The notes: generated by a model from the letters alone, not told the origin. A stretch of DNA of 64,000 nt from Chiua virens (GCA_019787685.1 JAHNUO010000002.1:2418001-2482000); one strand, 5' to 3'; positions 1-12,920 are shown, counted from the stretch's first letter. Numbers and translations: made by a program.

Positions 1-670
1 AGCGGCTGCGATAACTCAAACAACCACCACTTGATACGTGGCGCACTGTAGAGTTCAAGGAGGAGTACTGGTCAGCGAGTTGCTACCAGTGAGATGAGTT
101 AGAACTTAGGACATTGCCTAAGAGTGTCCTGTTGGGAATCTATACCCTAAGGACTGAGATGCTGGACGTTGGTTGCAGCGACGAGGGATGGCTTAGGTTA
201 AGCCTGAAGAGGAGCAGTGATACTAGCTAGATTGCATAGATCAAGACTGAGGTACAGGAGTATCACTGCGCGGTATTTATATGTCAAGAATCGTGCACGG
301 TCCAATGGTCCAAAAGGGTGGCCAGGAAGAGCGGAACAGTCAAAGGGCCAAAGGAGTCGTACGGGGCGGAAGCACCGGACAGACAAAAGTATAAAAGGTA
401 AAACGCAGAAGCTGTCCAAATGACAGCGGAAGTGAAAGTGATCCCTACTGGATCAGGAAGTGGAAGAAAAGAAGCGACGACGGAACAATGGGTTGGGCTG
501 GAGTCGTGTAATCGGATCAAAGAAAGGAAAGGTAAATGGGGCAAAGGGTTAAGCCCTTGCTGAGTAATCTGAGGCAAGGGTAAGCCTTGCGGATTGAATG
601 TAGGAGGTACCTGTAGTACCGAGCATAGTGAAAGTAGCAAAGAAAGCAAAGAAAAAGATGAATCGTAACA
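1..670 (-). mobile_element. Diverged LTR remnant, truncated at window start
   Basis: Read on the minus strand this is a diverged copy of the LTRs found at 33,223 and 46,017. The first 50 bases match the reverse complement of the 3' end of those LTRs (the stretch around ATCAAGTGGTGGTTGTTTGAG), and a TATAAATA-type promoter box lies in the equivalent place near 280. The LTR start (TGTTACGATT on the minus strand) is at 670. No internal retroelement sequence follows, so it is either a solo LTR or the end of an element lying left of the window. Divergence by eye is far greater than between the two intact LTRs, so this is an older insertion of the same family. Confidence 0.75.
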
Positions 671-1862
671 GTAAGCCCCAGCTTAGGCCCAAGCCCCAGC
701 TTTCAGGCCATGCCAAGCCCCCATCAAGGGCTTTGTGGGGCTCAGGGCTCAGCCTGTGATTTTACAGGGCCCAATCCCCCCTAAGCTGGGCTCAAGCCTG
801 AGCTTTCAAGCTGAGCCAGGCTGGCACAGCACTAAATGCAACTTATGCAAGGCCATCCTGCTGCATTTGTTGATGGTCCATACTACCTGCCACCTTCATA
901 TTACTATCCACCATATGCCCATGATCCCTATAAGTGTGCAGGCCTCAGCCCCATTTCCCATTGTGCAGTGGTTTGCATACCTAGATCAAGTTGAGGAGCA
1001 TAACAAGGATGGCATCACATTTGCCCAGTATGGGCAAATCCTTAAGTCAATTCATGCACATATCTCAGCTACTTGAGTTCACTTGTATTCCACTCATAAG
1101 CCTGCAAGAATTGCTTAAAATACCCTTAGGCATGGCAGCACTTATCATACAGTATGCAAAACATGATTTGGAAGACTTGCAGGCAGGACATTGGATGTTC
1201 CCTCAGAGTGACCTGGAGTAGTCTACATTTGTTTACATTTTTCATCTGGACTTTTTGGCTACCATGAATTGATCACCATTGCTGATTTACATCCAGGCTG
1301 ATCTAGCAATGCTATCCACTGGCAGCATTGACTCAGATGATTCAGATTTTGAGCAAGTGAATTCTACTCATCTACACATACCAGTGGCATCATGATCCTT
1401 CAACATGTGAAGATACAACATGAAGATGAAGCAAAGCAAGGAGGCCATTCACTGGGTTGCACCTCTGAGTCATGTCCCTGCCAACATTATAGTCTAGATT
1501 CCTGTGTAGTTACATATCAGATTATCCAAGTCCATAGAGCTCAGCCTCAGGACTGAGATGGAAATCAGACATGATCCTTCCACCTTGCTATACAGTTGTA
1601 GGGGCTCATTCTGCTGCATTGGTGAAACGAGGAAGGCAAATGTGAGTGTGGAAGGGGAAGGAAACTGAGCCAGAGTTGGTTTGGTGAGTTGGGGAGAAAG
1701 AGTGAGAGTAGAGAATGACTATGGTTTGAGGATCAGCAGAACTAAAGTATGATTTTATGACTACTGACTGCTTGATACTGAACATGAAAATGTATGTAGC
1801 TTATATACAGGACAAAGAGGCAGTATGCTGGAAGGTGCTGATCTGCTCAGACCAGTTCTGTT
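671..1862 (+). pseudogene. CpG-depleted transposon-associated relic
   Basis: An open frame at 735-1076 encodes a stretch reading QWFAYLDQVEEHNKDGITFA. That resembles a short helical module I associate with repeated, transposon-linked proteins of Agaricomycetes; this is recollection, not a search. The frame then breaks, and similar sequence continues in another frame to about 1221 (a segment with ELLKIPLGMAALIIQYAKHD). I count no CpG dinucleotide from 671 to 1626 and only one to 1862, while TG and CA are abundant. This fits an old methylated repeat whose CpGs have decayed. It has no credible start, introns or promoter, so it is not an active gene. Confidence 0.5.
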
Positions 1863-3955
1863 GCCGGATGCACAGGAACTCGGTTCCTTACACAGTAGTC
1901 TATGCAAGCACCTCAGAAACAATCCTCTGACCTCGCCGCATGTCTGTGATGGTCAGATTAGCTCATGAAATGATGAGAAAGAGAACCGGGAGGATGCTAC
2001 CTAAGTCCCGGGGACCACAAAAATCCGATCTTCGAAATTTCGATTTTTGAAGTCGGACCACTTTAGGTAGATACTCTGAGATGTTCTGAGTCAGATGGTA
2101 TGGTTTCCGAAGTGTTGCAATGAGTTGTCATCGTCATATGAGACGACTGAGTTGGGATGCATTTCTTGATTCATTTTTTCCCACGGCTCAACTCACGTGA
2201 AAACGGCTGTAACTGTCTGTCGCGAAGAATTGACACAGCCATTGAATGCACCTAGTTTAAAGCAACCATCATAAAAATTTCATGGGATAAAAATGAAAAT
2301 TTGCCCTTTTGCGATGGAAAGTACTTCATGTATCCATGATTCGTGCAAGACGACAGCCTGAGGGGGCCCAGGAGTATGGCTTGATTCCATGTCACACTCC
2401 GAGCCCAAGTGGTTGAAGCACCGCCTGCTACAACACGAGTGACGGCTTATTTTAAATGCAAGGAGATGACAATACTTGGCAATCCATTTGTTAGCACATC
2501 GCTACGATGCCGTTCAAATTGTCGGACCTGTGCGTCTGCTTCTGTAAACTCGAACGTACATTACCTCAGTGGGTAGTAAGGCGGAAGGTCGCCCTTTCTT
2601 CTAAATGCGTGAAAAATGTGATGAAAAAACTGTTCAGCATGTACATGAAGGCTCACTACTCAAAGCAACAGGCTGAGCATGCACCTGGAATTTGATCAAT
2701 GATCACCAGCAGGGGAACTTGGTGCCAGGTTTGAGCGCAGGCTAGCACACTACTAGAGTCCGACTGCGGTGCGAGGAACGAACACAGCCACCGTTGAGTC
2801 GACCTCTTAGGTAACCTGCTGTTCGGGTTGAAAGCGTTACTACTACAAGGTCTTCCCGTTCGCCTTCGAGTCCGGGCTGTGCCTGCATACCCCTAGTGAC
2901 GTCCAAGGACAGATTCTCTCTGAAACGTGCCGCCATGGGTTTAGGGTCATAAACGAAGCGACCTATGAGAAGCATCGCGTTGTCGGTCATAGTTGGTGCC
3001 AGCGGAAATATCTGATCAAGCGCACGAGAACCAGAAAAGGGCTCAATAGGGTGTTCCAAGGTTTCCCTGAATGTATACACCAATTAAGTATGTAAAGCCT
3101 CTACGTAGGTCCATTTATTATGGTTACTGTGACCTCACGCGGCATTTCTCCATAGGCACATGATAGAAAATCATTTGATGTGCAATTGGTGTAGCTGTGT
3201 TGTAACTGTCTTAGGTCTGTCACGGTATTCTCTCAGAGCGCTATAAACCCACCACATCCAACCACTAACACTTAGCCAGCAGGAACAAGTCAGCGCGCGG
3301 ATGCTGTACATGGGGGGATTATCCCGTACTACCATGAGGAGAAACAGTACACTCAGTAGCCGAACTCAAATGGATCGAGTTATATGATCGTTTCCAGGAG
3401 TCGTTTGACCATCAGCGCTTCAGCATTTACAAATCGTGTTAGCAGAGTGCCACGAGGTTCTGCTGACTCTACGGCTGTCGTGTCTGTGTTACGCCGGATA
3501 TCTTATTAACCTCTTAAGATTTTCGGTTTTAGGCGTGTCATAAGGTATTCGGGACTCTCGCTCCATTCCAACTGTTACTACGTGTCTTCTTCTTCCCGCT
3601 GACTGCCAGGTCTACAGAGGTACATCGACCCCCATATCGTTCCTATGTTTCCGTATCGTGTGGTGAGTTGGCATCTGTGTCTCGTACCGCTCAATATCGC
3701 ACAGGGAGCTAATCCATTTGTTTGGTCCTTACAACCAGGAGCGATCCATTCCGCTCTCCAGGCCAGATTACTCTCTACCGTCTCTTTTTGCACTCCTTTC
3801 CTGGTTCCTACTCAGTGCCAATCCTGTAAGAAAGGAGATAGGGGAATGCATGATGGTGGAACTAGAATGGTATGATACAGGCATAGACAGGTGGGGGCTG
3901 AGCTCTTCCCAACGGGACCCAGGGAGATGCCATGACGATCCCTGGGGTTCTCGAG
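1863..3955. other. Intergenic stretch without a recognised gene
   Basis: About 2.1 kb with several short open frames on both strands (for example 2507-2695 and 2742-3083). None shows a recognisable domain, splice structure or codon pattern. CpG frequency returns to normal right of 1863. The final few hundred bases must contain the upstream region of the laccase gene. Confidence 0.5.
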
Positions 3956-3962
3956 TATAAAG
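3956..3962 (+). promoter_or_regulatory. TATA box of laccase gene
   Basis: TATAAAG lies 48 bases before the chosen laccase ATG at 4010. The spacing would put transcription start close to the ATG, typical of strongly expressed secreted-enzyme genes in basidiomycetes. Confidence 0.55.
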
Positions 3963-4009
3963 CTCGATGCAGGCCAAGCATTCACTTCAATACCCTCATA
4001 ACATCTGAG

Positions 4010-6152
4010 ATGTTATATCTCTCTTTACTCACGCTTTCATTGCTCGTTTCTAATGTATTCTCGATCCCAAACCCTCAGGCCACTGAGCCAGCCGATGGCA
4101 GCGTGACGGATGACAATATCGGCGGTGGGGAGTCTGGCGACGCTGCATCACTTGCCACGCTAGGCCCTGTAACCCGACTTAGAATCTTGAACCGTAACGT
4201 TGCGCCGGACGGTTTCAGCCGCTCGTAAGTTAACATGAACTTTTACCTTTTATAACATTCCTGATATCCTCTAGGGCTGTCACTGTCAATGGTGTATTCC
4301 CCGCGCCATTGATCCAGGCTCAAAAGGTGAAACTATGATGACGGTTAGATCGCGTATTCATGTCCTCCAAGGGCAATCGGTTTTCTCTACAAGTCACGAA
4401 TCAACTCAACGATACTACTTTGGACGTCGAAACTAGTATCGTAAGTAGTGAGAAAGCCTCTTTCGCGACCTACGTTCTCATACACCTCCTAAAGCATTGG
4501 CACGGCATCTTTCAAAGAGGGACCAACTATGCTGATGGTGTTTCTTGGGTTACTCAATGCCCAATTAAACCCAAGAAATCGTATACGTACCAATTCAACG
4601 TCGGCAACCAGTCCGGGACGTATTGGTACCACTCACACTATTCAGTTCAATACTGTGACGGACTTCGAGGACCACTGGTCATCTATGATGCTTTCGACCG
4701 GCACAGACGATTGTATGACGTCGATAACGGTAGGTTTCTACATGTTTGTAAACGTGCTTGCCCTTACGATTGCGAATAGCCAATACGGTAATAACCTTGG
4801 CAGACTGGTGAGCAAATTCCTGTGTAAAGAGGATTTCTGGGCCAACCAGGATTTAGGTCTCACGTCCCGGGTCCCATACTTGGCAATATCTTCGGTGCTG
4901 TGACTGCGAATTCGACTCTCATCAACGGGATTGGCCGTTATTCTGGTGGCCCAGCGGTCCCGCTCGCGGTTATCAATGTCCGACATGGGCTGCGTTATCG
5001 CTTCCGCGTCGTTAGCATGTCCTGCGACCCCCAATTTAACTTCACGATTGATGGCCACCGGATGAACATTATCGAGGCAGATGGAAACGAAGTGGTCCCC
5101 GTACAGGTTGACTCGTTACCTGTCTTGGCTGGTCAACGCTACTCCGTGGTTGTAACAGCAAACCAGACCGTTGGAAACTATTGGATTCGCGCCAGTCCGC
5201 CGGGCGGCAACTTTACCGGCGGTATGAATTCGGCCATTTTGCGATACGCAGGTGCGCCAGCGCAAAATCCCACCTCAGCACCTGGCCCATATGTACTCTC
5301 TTTCGATGAGGGCAATCTCCACCCACTGATCGACCCACGTCCTCCCGGGAGACCAGGCATTGGAAACGCAGACGTGAATATTCAGCTCGCTCCTAGCCTT
5401 AACAGGTCGACACTATTGTTTCAAATCAACAACGTATCTTTTGCAGACCCTCCTATCCCTGTCCTTCTCCAGATTCTCAGTGGAAACCTGCATCCTGCGC
5501 AGTTGCTGCCCAAGGGGAGTATCTATGAACTTCCTTCGAACAAGGTTATAGAGTTGAACTTCCCCAACAATCTTTTCCTTCCTGGTGGACCCGTGAGTGA
5601 CATGTTCGTGAAACGTCGGTCTAAGCTGACATTTTCTTTCTTCTTTAGCACCCCATCCATTTGCATGGTGTACGTGGCCTACTTTGACCTCTCTCTTTAT
5701 TGACACAATTTTTACAGCACGATTTCTATGTCGTGAGGCATGCCGGTAGCAACGCCACCAACTTCGTGAACCCTGTCCGACGTGACGTTGTGTCTATGGG
5801 AAGCGCCACTACAGACAATGTCACCATCCGTTTCGTGACCAATAATCCTGGACCTTGGTTCATTCACTGGTAAGTGACTGCCCTCGAGAACCCTACCACT
5901 CGCCTCACGATCTCATACCTCATTGCTAGCCACATTGACTGGCATCTCCACCAGTACGTCCAATTCTGTCCGATTGATGTTAATTTAGGTTTAATCTGTG
6001 CTCTAGCGGATTTGCTGTCGTCATGGCTGAATCGACGGCCCAAATATCCACGGAACGGGTCCCGCGTACGTCATTTCACTTTGCTAGGAAAAATTGCAGA
6101 TACTGATCCCTTCTGTGACATCACAGCCGACTTGCGTCAATTGTGCAACTAG
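4010..6152 (+). CDS. Laccase (multicopper oxidase), secreted, 11 exons
   Basis: Predicted extracellular laccase: oxidises phenols and reduces O2 to water using four coppers. Joined exons: 4010-4224, 4275-4326, 4372-4440, 4495-4729, 4780-4807, 4857-5592, 5649-5669, 5718-5869, 5930-5953, 6007-6065, 6127-6152; these give an open frame of 538 residues, normal for the family. The N terminus [18 protein letters not shown] is a signal peptide. All four copper motifs are visible: HWHG (about residue 113), [19 protein letters not shown] (about 155), HPIHLHG (446-452) and HCHIDWHL (502-509). The residue at the type-1 axial position is Phe (HHGFAVV), as in high-potential laccases. The codon for the T1-copper Cys is split TG|C by an intron. 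Two oddities: HLHHG replaces the more usual HLEAG, and the C terminus is short (ending DLRQLCN). The last tiny exon is the least certain part. Confidence 0.93.
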
Positions 6153-7588
6153 AGTTATTCTGAGATAATTAGAAACCCTGGATATGGTACACGAACAGGG
6201 TAAGTCGTGCACGCAAAGGTCTTTATCTCGCTTTGTCTTTCTATGGTTTGGTACCTTTAACAAGAAACTGCACAAGGCTATTTATTTCTAACTCTATACC
6301 ATCCCTGGAGGATATAGTCACTATTTATGATTATGGTTATGTATGCCTGACTCGCGTGGCATCTATTGTCCCAGCTATTTATTTATTTATTGGATGTGAT
6401 ATATAACGAAATGATAGATTCTTTGCTTGTGTTTCTAGCATGCCCCCTCACGATAGCTTGCTGGACTGCATACTAAGAGGGACGACCGATCCCTTAAGTT
6501 GTGCCCACCGCTCACCCAATCAAGAACCCACAAATCGAAAAGTGCGTAAATGACTTCTGGATCATTATATGGCGCCGGCGAGCCCTTTGTTATCTACATC
6601 AATTTCCGGTGGTGTTGACGAACGGGCGCAGAGTCATTGGTAAACCTCGGCATAGTTGTCGTCCTTTGACGAGTGAGAGAGGAATCATCCTGAGAAATTC
6701 TCGTTCTCGTGGGCTACGATAAAAGCCACTAGCTGAAATCCCCTCGGATGCGATAACCCACTTTCGTGTCCAACCAGCATGGTGTCTGGTTTACGTCCGC
6801 CTACTGGTGATCCGTCTCGGGCTTCCGAGGTACATCCGATATCGTGTGAAATGATCAATAGCACGTGAGTCTTTCCGAAGGCACACACCTTGCAATGGTC
6901 TCTCCTAGTCGACGACGTAGACGAGCGTGATTTTGGTGTATCCGGTGAGGATTCTCGTTTGCCGTAAGGTTCCCCCTCCGCACCGAGTGGAGTGCTTACT
7001 TGCCAACCGTGCGTCTCATGACACAGGTAGCATCAGATGAACGACACTTGCGATGCAGAGAGCGTTCTGCAAGTGAACAAGAGTGCACTGGATCAGTGGT
7101 CATAGCGACGGCTCCGGTCAATGGGAGAGCTGAGGGAAGAAACGAGAGACACAAGTCCTCGATCCAAATATATGAGTAACTGCCAGTTGTCTGATCAGTA
7201 TGAAAGCGTGCGGTTCGGTGTGATACGTGAGTTTGCGATCGTGTTGTCAACATTCTCAAGTCCGTCCAAAATATTGAAACAAGGACAAAAGATATCAGAA
7301 CGAGACGTTTGCCGCATTAGTGCTGCCTCGGGGACCACGCTGGTAGGTTCCACATCCAACGTTCCGGATGGCACTTCAGGAAAACTTCAATGAACGGTGT
7401 GAAGACAAGCGCTGGAAAACCCAACCTAGGCGCGTGTTTGTAGTCAGTGGGCCCGACGTAAAATTGGCGCCAAAGACACGAGGCGCTCCAAGAGATTAAA
7501 AGATGATGTTTACGTTACGACTCTGCGCACAGGCGCAAACCGAAACCCTTGTTCCCCAACGCTTGGAGCCCAGTGTTGTACAGCATCT
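6153..7588. other. Intergenic stretch without a recognised gene
   Basis: About 1.4 kb between the laccase stop and the WD40 start. The first 300 bases are AT-rich and probably hold the laccase 3' UTR and poly(A) region. Open frames at 6501-6722, 6996-7259 (-) and 7121-7393 lack domains or convincing coding structure. Confidence 0.5.
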
Positions 7589-9691
7589 GTGAGAATGTCA
7601 CAAATGAATCCCAGTGAGCACCGACGACTCAGAGAGAGCGAAAGGACCACACTGACGATCCAGTCAGAGGACTCCAGAGTGCTCGACATAGGGAATCGTA
7701 TATGGGCGATTGCTTTCCATCCTGACGGACAGCATCTTCTGAGTGGAAGTGGGGATGGGCTTCGACGGTATCGAATCGCAGATGGCGAAGAGGTCAAGAG
7801 GCAGACAGGAAAGGAAGCGTATTCCATTTCGCTATCACGGGATGGCAAATGGGCAGTGGTTGGGACAATGGGTAATGGTGTCAGCGTATGGGATGCGGAA
7901 CTATTGGAGAAAGTCGTCGGTGTCGAGGAGGGGAAAAGTGTGTGGGGAGTGGACGTATCTGGTGATTCGACACGATTTGCGACAGGGACTGGAGGGAATG
8001 ACAACAAAGCCAACATCTGGAGTATTCCGACAGGCGAGCGTCTTGCTGGGCCCCTCGAATTCGACGCATGGGTAACAGGAATCCGATTCTCTCCCAACGA
8101 CGAGCAAATTGCCATTTCCACTGGTGTTGGCCCGATCGAGGTCTTCGACAGCCATACCCTCGACAAACTCATCAGAATCGAGACCAAGACACCGAACAAC
8201 CTTGTACTCACTCCGCTTGCATGGTCCGACGACGGTCGGAAAATCATTGCTGCTTGCACGACCAACAGAATCAAGGTTTTTGACGTGTCGACTGGCACCC
8301 AACTTATTGAATGCCAGGTTCACGACGACAAACATCAGCAGTCTATCGCGCTAGCCTGCAACAGCCAGCTTATTGCTGCCTACGCAGGCGGTTCAACCTC
8401 ACTTTGGGACACGTCTACGCTCTCTCGGATTGGTCCGACCTTCGAGGGCGACAATGCAATCCTCCCGATTGGGCTCTCCTTAGACAGTAGCTACCTTGCG
8501 ATAGGACGAACGGACGGGAAAATCACCCTCTGTAGCCTCGACAGCGCCCTCAAGGACTTCCATGACACTGTAAGGATCTGTGCGTACATCGTATTCGCGA
8601 GCCACATTAGTCACACTGCTTCAGGCTTCCAAGGGAACGCATGAGGATGAACATCCCTCAACCTCTGACGACAAGAATAAACCGCCCAACTCTAGTCCGG
8701 TGCGAGTTTATCATCACGTCGTTTCAAAGATTTCCCTGACACTTCATCGCGCGTGCACACACTAGCCATCGAGTCACACCACCCACTCCAGGCCCCGGAC
8801 CACAGAGGGCGACATCGATCTCCTAGAGGTACCACTTCATTCGTTTTTCTTCTCATTAGAGTCCTCACAGCGCCATAGGTCGAAATACCCACGAGTACAC
8901 CTGCACCTCCTCAGGCTGGTTTCGATTATGATGAGGTTCGTCAGTGTCCCTCCATGTTTTGTTTATGTATTGACGTTCCTGCAGCCACCTTCCCCCGCGT
9001 CTTCTGTTCATTCCGGGTGTCGACCAAGTGCCTCCGCTCAAGGAATCTCATCCCATGTTGCACGAATCGTCCGCTATGCCGGCGATATCCCCTCTGGAGG
9101 CGCGTCAAGAGCAACAACCCGACGCCGTTGGCTCGTTCAAGGGCTATCTAGGCCTTACAAACTGGTTCAAGGCAATTCAGAGGAAAGCAAGAAACGGGAA
9201 AGACCGAGCTGATGAACCCACCGCTCCCGCCAGCTCACCCTCAACATCATCGAGAGGGAATCAGCCCGATCAACCCTCGACCATTGTCGCGGGTCAACGC
9301 AAGCGCGTGAGCCCTATTTTCGATGAACTGTCCATGTGCCGCGTATCTCACAATATCCGTAGCGAGCGTGGGTGGCGCCCCCCAGAAGGAAACAAGATCC
9401 CAATTCGAAAAAGAAACAACCTCCCAGACAACCTCCCCCAGACCATCCAACGAAAGATCCTGCTCAACCTCAAGGCTCGGCTAAGCCAAAGCAAGTGGCT
9501 CCTGTACGTCCTTTGATACTGATAATGGTTAGATCATGCCATAATATTTGACATCTCGTCAGCGACTACCCGTGAATGAGGCCTCTCCGCTCCCAGGCGG
9601 AGGAGAACCCGTGACGGTGAGCACATTTTCCTCGAGCTTGTACCGCAAGATTGATGGTGGTTCAGAGTCACCTACGTCCAGGCAGAGTTAG
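7589..9691 (+). CDS. WD40 repeat protein with disordered C terminus
   Basis: The first exon (7589-8569) encodes several WD40 blades: IWAIAFHPDGQHLLSGSGDG, VWGVDVSGDSTRFATGTGGN ending in NIWSI, WVTGIRFSPNDEQIAISTG, and SIALACNSQLIAAYAGG followed by SLWD. Further exons at 8625-8699 and from 8766 encode a Pro/Ser/Lys-rich tail. The frame resumes at about 9000-9510, where one segment reads YLGLTNWFKAIQRK. The last exon, following an acceptor near 9560, reads LPVNEASPLPGGGEPV and stops at 9689-9691. This arrangement, a WD40 platform followed by a variable basic tail, matches a large uncharacterised agaricomycete WD40 group. WD40 propellers mediate protein contacts; no partner can be named. Start: ATGs at 7589, 7595 and 7604 are in frame; the first was chosen. 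The internal exon boundaries after 8766 are approximate. Confidence 0.75.
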
Positions 9692-10521
9692 AGTTTCGTT
9701 CTGGCTACCATTGTGGATGGTCTGCTGGCGATCAAATGATGTAGATGAGAACTGATTGTATACATCACCTATATAAGAGTTTTTTGCTTCGCCACATCTC
9801 TAGAAAGGATGTGTTGTTTGCGTGGGTTGGCAAACGAAAGTCGTTTGAGAATCCATATTTCGCGTATTGAAGCCAATTCTTGGATCAAGAAAGCTTTAAA
9901 GGTCACGCATACAAGCGATGTTCGCCATTCCTCCTCGCCTTATACAAACCGCTCCCTTATGGCCCGAAGCCGATTCGGATCAGATGTTCCCGGTCATCGA
10001 CGAGGATGGATGCTTCGACAGTCACCAAAGGTATCCTGATGGTTTTGCACGATTCTAGAGATCGGGAAGTACTTCTCCCTCCCAGTTTGAAGGAGCAGAG
10101 GATTGTACTTAGTTTGGCGCTTCCTGCATCTAGCTAGCTCCACGGTGCTGCACATCTGTTGCTAAGATCATGCATCCGAGTCATTGTTGATGAATAGTAC
10201 ATTCAGATCCTTGTCACCATCTATGCTGACTGACCCGCCTCAACCTCTCCCGGTATCTCCTCAATGTCTCCCTCCTCAGCAATCCTTGCCATCTCTGCTG
10301 TGCCACCGCGACTGGACGATATCGACAAGCCAAACTCAGTGTCGATCCCGGCCCCAAGCCTACTGTGTTGACGATAAGGTTAGATCGAACCGACCGACAC
10401 CGCGACTTCATGTCCTCGTGAGACTACCAAGGTCGTTAATATAGAGCTATACTATAGAGCAGTCACATTCAACACCCTTGAAAACCACAAACATATTTCG
10501 TTACCTCCATAGCCCCACGTC
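9692..10521. other. Intergenic stretch; holds a short repeat copy
   Basis: No gene recognised. The sequence around 10,302-10,365 (GCCACCGCGACTGG through GGCCCCAAGCCTAC) is repeated on the other side of the kinase gene at 13,370-13,418. The rest shows short open frames with no domain. Confidence 0.5.
10302..10365 (+). repeat. Short direct repeat, copy 1 (flanks kinase gene)
   Basis: Shares GCCACCGCGACTG, then CAGTGTCGATCC and GGCCCCAAGCCTAC with 13,370-13,418 in the same order and orientation. A looser match extends a few tens of bases upstream (Tyr/Pro-like CCTC-rich text). Its nature is unknown; possibly a degraded repeat or a leftover of an older duplication. Confidence 0.5.
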
Positions 10522-12920
10522 TCATGATATAAGAGCTTCAGACGTAGCAGATGTACGACAACGCTTTGCGCACTGTTCCGGTGTTGGACTAGCTGCACGT
10601 TTCGAGCCCCTCGACGTTGACGTTCTCGAGTCCACCAAATGGCTGCTCCTATGTTGGGTCGTCTTTAGCTCCGTTTTCTGCATCTTGGCGAAACTACCCG
10701 GCAGATTTTTGTCAGCATTGTCGTACGTAGGCCACACCCCCTCTTCCAAGATCCATTTCATCTTCTCAAGGAAAAAGGTCGACGTTTGCAGAGACTTCAA
10801 GCGCTTGGCTGAGACTTGACGTAATACGCTGAGTGCGTCGTTCAGCTTTTCCTGCCCAACGTCGCTGTCCGTCTCATCGTCGTCACTTGTAGGCTCCCCG
10901 TACAACGACTTGAAAGGCGAGCGTAGCTTTCGAAGAAGCTTCAGGAGAGGGGTGGATATTCTAGGTCGAAATTTCTCCGATGGATAAGCACCTGCTGCAA
11001 AGGCACGAGCCTTGGCGCGACCACCACGTTCGAAATGACCTTTCTTCGCACACACCTCGTCAAACATGCTGAGATCATCGTGTCGATCACTGACCGAATA
11101 CGTGTCAATGGCAGGCACGTAGCGCAGCGTGATCCATGCGAGGACGTGAAGGAATGACTCGAGATCATCCGGAAGTTCGTGGTGCTTCTCAGGATCCTGA
11201 AGGAGTTTGGCAGACATGAACTGCCATGTGCCCTGGTCGAGAGGGTGGCGATCAATGCACGAAATAATAGCATGATCCTGAACGGCTTACGGTGCGATCA
11301 GGACGTCTGCTTCCAATGTCGCTCACGAGTTTAGCCAACTCCCAATCGATCAGCAGACCTCGGCCCTCATCCGTCAATATGATATTTCCCGCGCTTATGT
11401 CGCGGTGCAAAATCTTCGCATCTTCAAACGCGTGTGAGTGCGCTGTATTATGACCCGTTAAAAACAATAGTCGGAATATACAGGAGTCGTACCTTCAAGC
11501 GCGTGAAAGACGCCAGTGACCAATTGTCTTGTGCAATCAAATTCGTAAAGTGGTCGACCGACGACCGGATGAAATAACCGGTAGTGCTGATACGGCGAGA
11601 TCCGTGGCTTCACACATAGCCACACAGCATTCACAAACTCTTGTGTCCGTGTCGTTCCCCCGTCAATGTCACCACCAATGACATGTTCCGGGATGTTTGG
11701 AACCTTGTGAGAATAGAGTTGCTCGTAAATCTTGTGCTCAGGCATCACCACGATGTTCGGCGAGTTCGACAGGAATCGCCAGGTGTCCTTCATGTAGATC
11801 TTCCTTTCCTGAGACCATGGTCCTTCCTTCACGACATTATCTGAGGCGGGAATCCAGACTACGGGTTGATTTCGAGTGCACCGGCTGACGAGCGACCGAT
11901 TTTGCGTGGTCAGCTTCGGACCATATGCGTAACCTGACCCACCCATCCCAGGCAGCTCGTATCTGTATAGCGCCATATCATTTCTCTTGATCCCGAGTGT
12001 TTCCCTGACACGTGCAGCAACATCGTTTGGAAGGTCCGCCGGCTTGACGGTGGGGTCGTGGCCACGATCCTGGGCAGAAAGGTGGTCGAACCGCCACAGA
12101 AATTCAGCCATAAGCTTGGGCTGCGCACGGTAGTTGAACGCAGCGGTCACGATCGCACCTGACGGGTCCCATCGCAAGAACCGAGCGTTCTGGGTTTCAA
12201 CCAGCATCGAAAACGAGAAATTGCGAAATTGCATGCTGTGCATAGCACCGGCATAATGCGCCAGTTGACCTCGGATGAAATTTCCTTCCTTTGTCGTTGG
12301 GGTGAATGAATGAGATTCCTCTATGATATCCCGGAATGCAATCCCATTGTTGCTCTTAAACTCTACCCAAAGTTCCATCTGGGAGAAATCGGTCCTGTTC
12401 GGAACTGGTTGGTCGCAGTTGTAGATTGAGATATCCGTTTTCAATTTGACTCCGTTCACCGTGTCCTCTCTGTTGCTCGTGTTCACCGCTTGCAGACGGG
12501 GCATCCATTGCTTGATTGCGTCGATCTGAATGGGGGCGATGTCAAACGGTGTGATGATTAACAGACAGGCCTACTCACAAAGGGACCGTAACGGCCGCTA
12601 TCTGGTCCGCTTTCCTGGACCTTCTCGAACAGATGCTCGGGGATTTCTGGCAACGGTACATGGGCAGCAGAGAGGAATGTATCGAGGAATTCCTCGACGG
12701 GCATCGCACCCACCCAGCGACCCTCCATCTCTTTGCTAAGGTGATCGCGAGCTGATTCGTAGTCCTGAGGTGCGGAGGTGTATGGCAAGTTTGGACCAAA
12801 CTTCTTTCTGGCTGGAGTGGAGTCGCTAGCGAATTCGAACTGAGAAGCGTTTTGTACGTTTGACGCGGTCGTTCGAGTCGACTGGCGTGGGACAGGCTCG
12901 ACCTGGTGAGTTTTCGACAT
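10522..12920 (-). CDS. FunK1-type fungal protein kinase
   Basis: Joined exons (minus strand): 12920-12579, 12525-11493, 11442-11291, 11232-10522, giving 745 residues in an uninterrupted frame. The kinase signature is clear: catalytic loop [13 protein letters not shown] (about residue 469), and the metal-binding segment as LLIDWELAK, where DWE replaces the usual DFG. This substitution is characteristic of the FunK1 family, which is expanded in mushroom-forming fungi. Upstream regions [15 protein letters not shown] and [10 protein letters not shown] fit the atypical N-terminal part of FunK1 proteins. After the [11 protein letters not shown] segment comes a Ser/Asp-rich and basic tail ending [16 protein letters not shown]. 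The start ATG at 12920 gives a short basic leader; an in-frame upstream ATG at 12959 is possible. Cellular role is unknown; members are presumed regulatory kinases. Confidence 0.9.

Noticed and set aside
7510..8298. 262-codon minus-strand frame opposite the WD40 exon
   Set aside because: The plus strand shows clear WD40 blades; the minus frame has no recognisable family and is a shadow.
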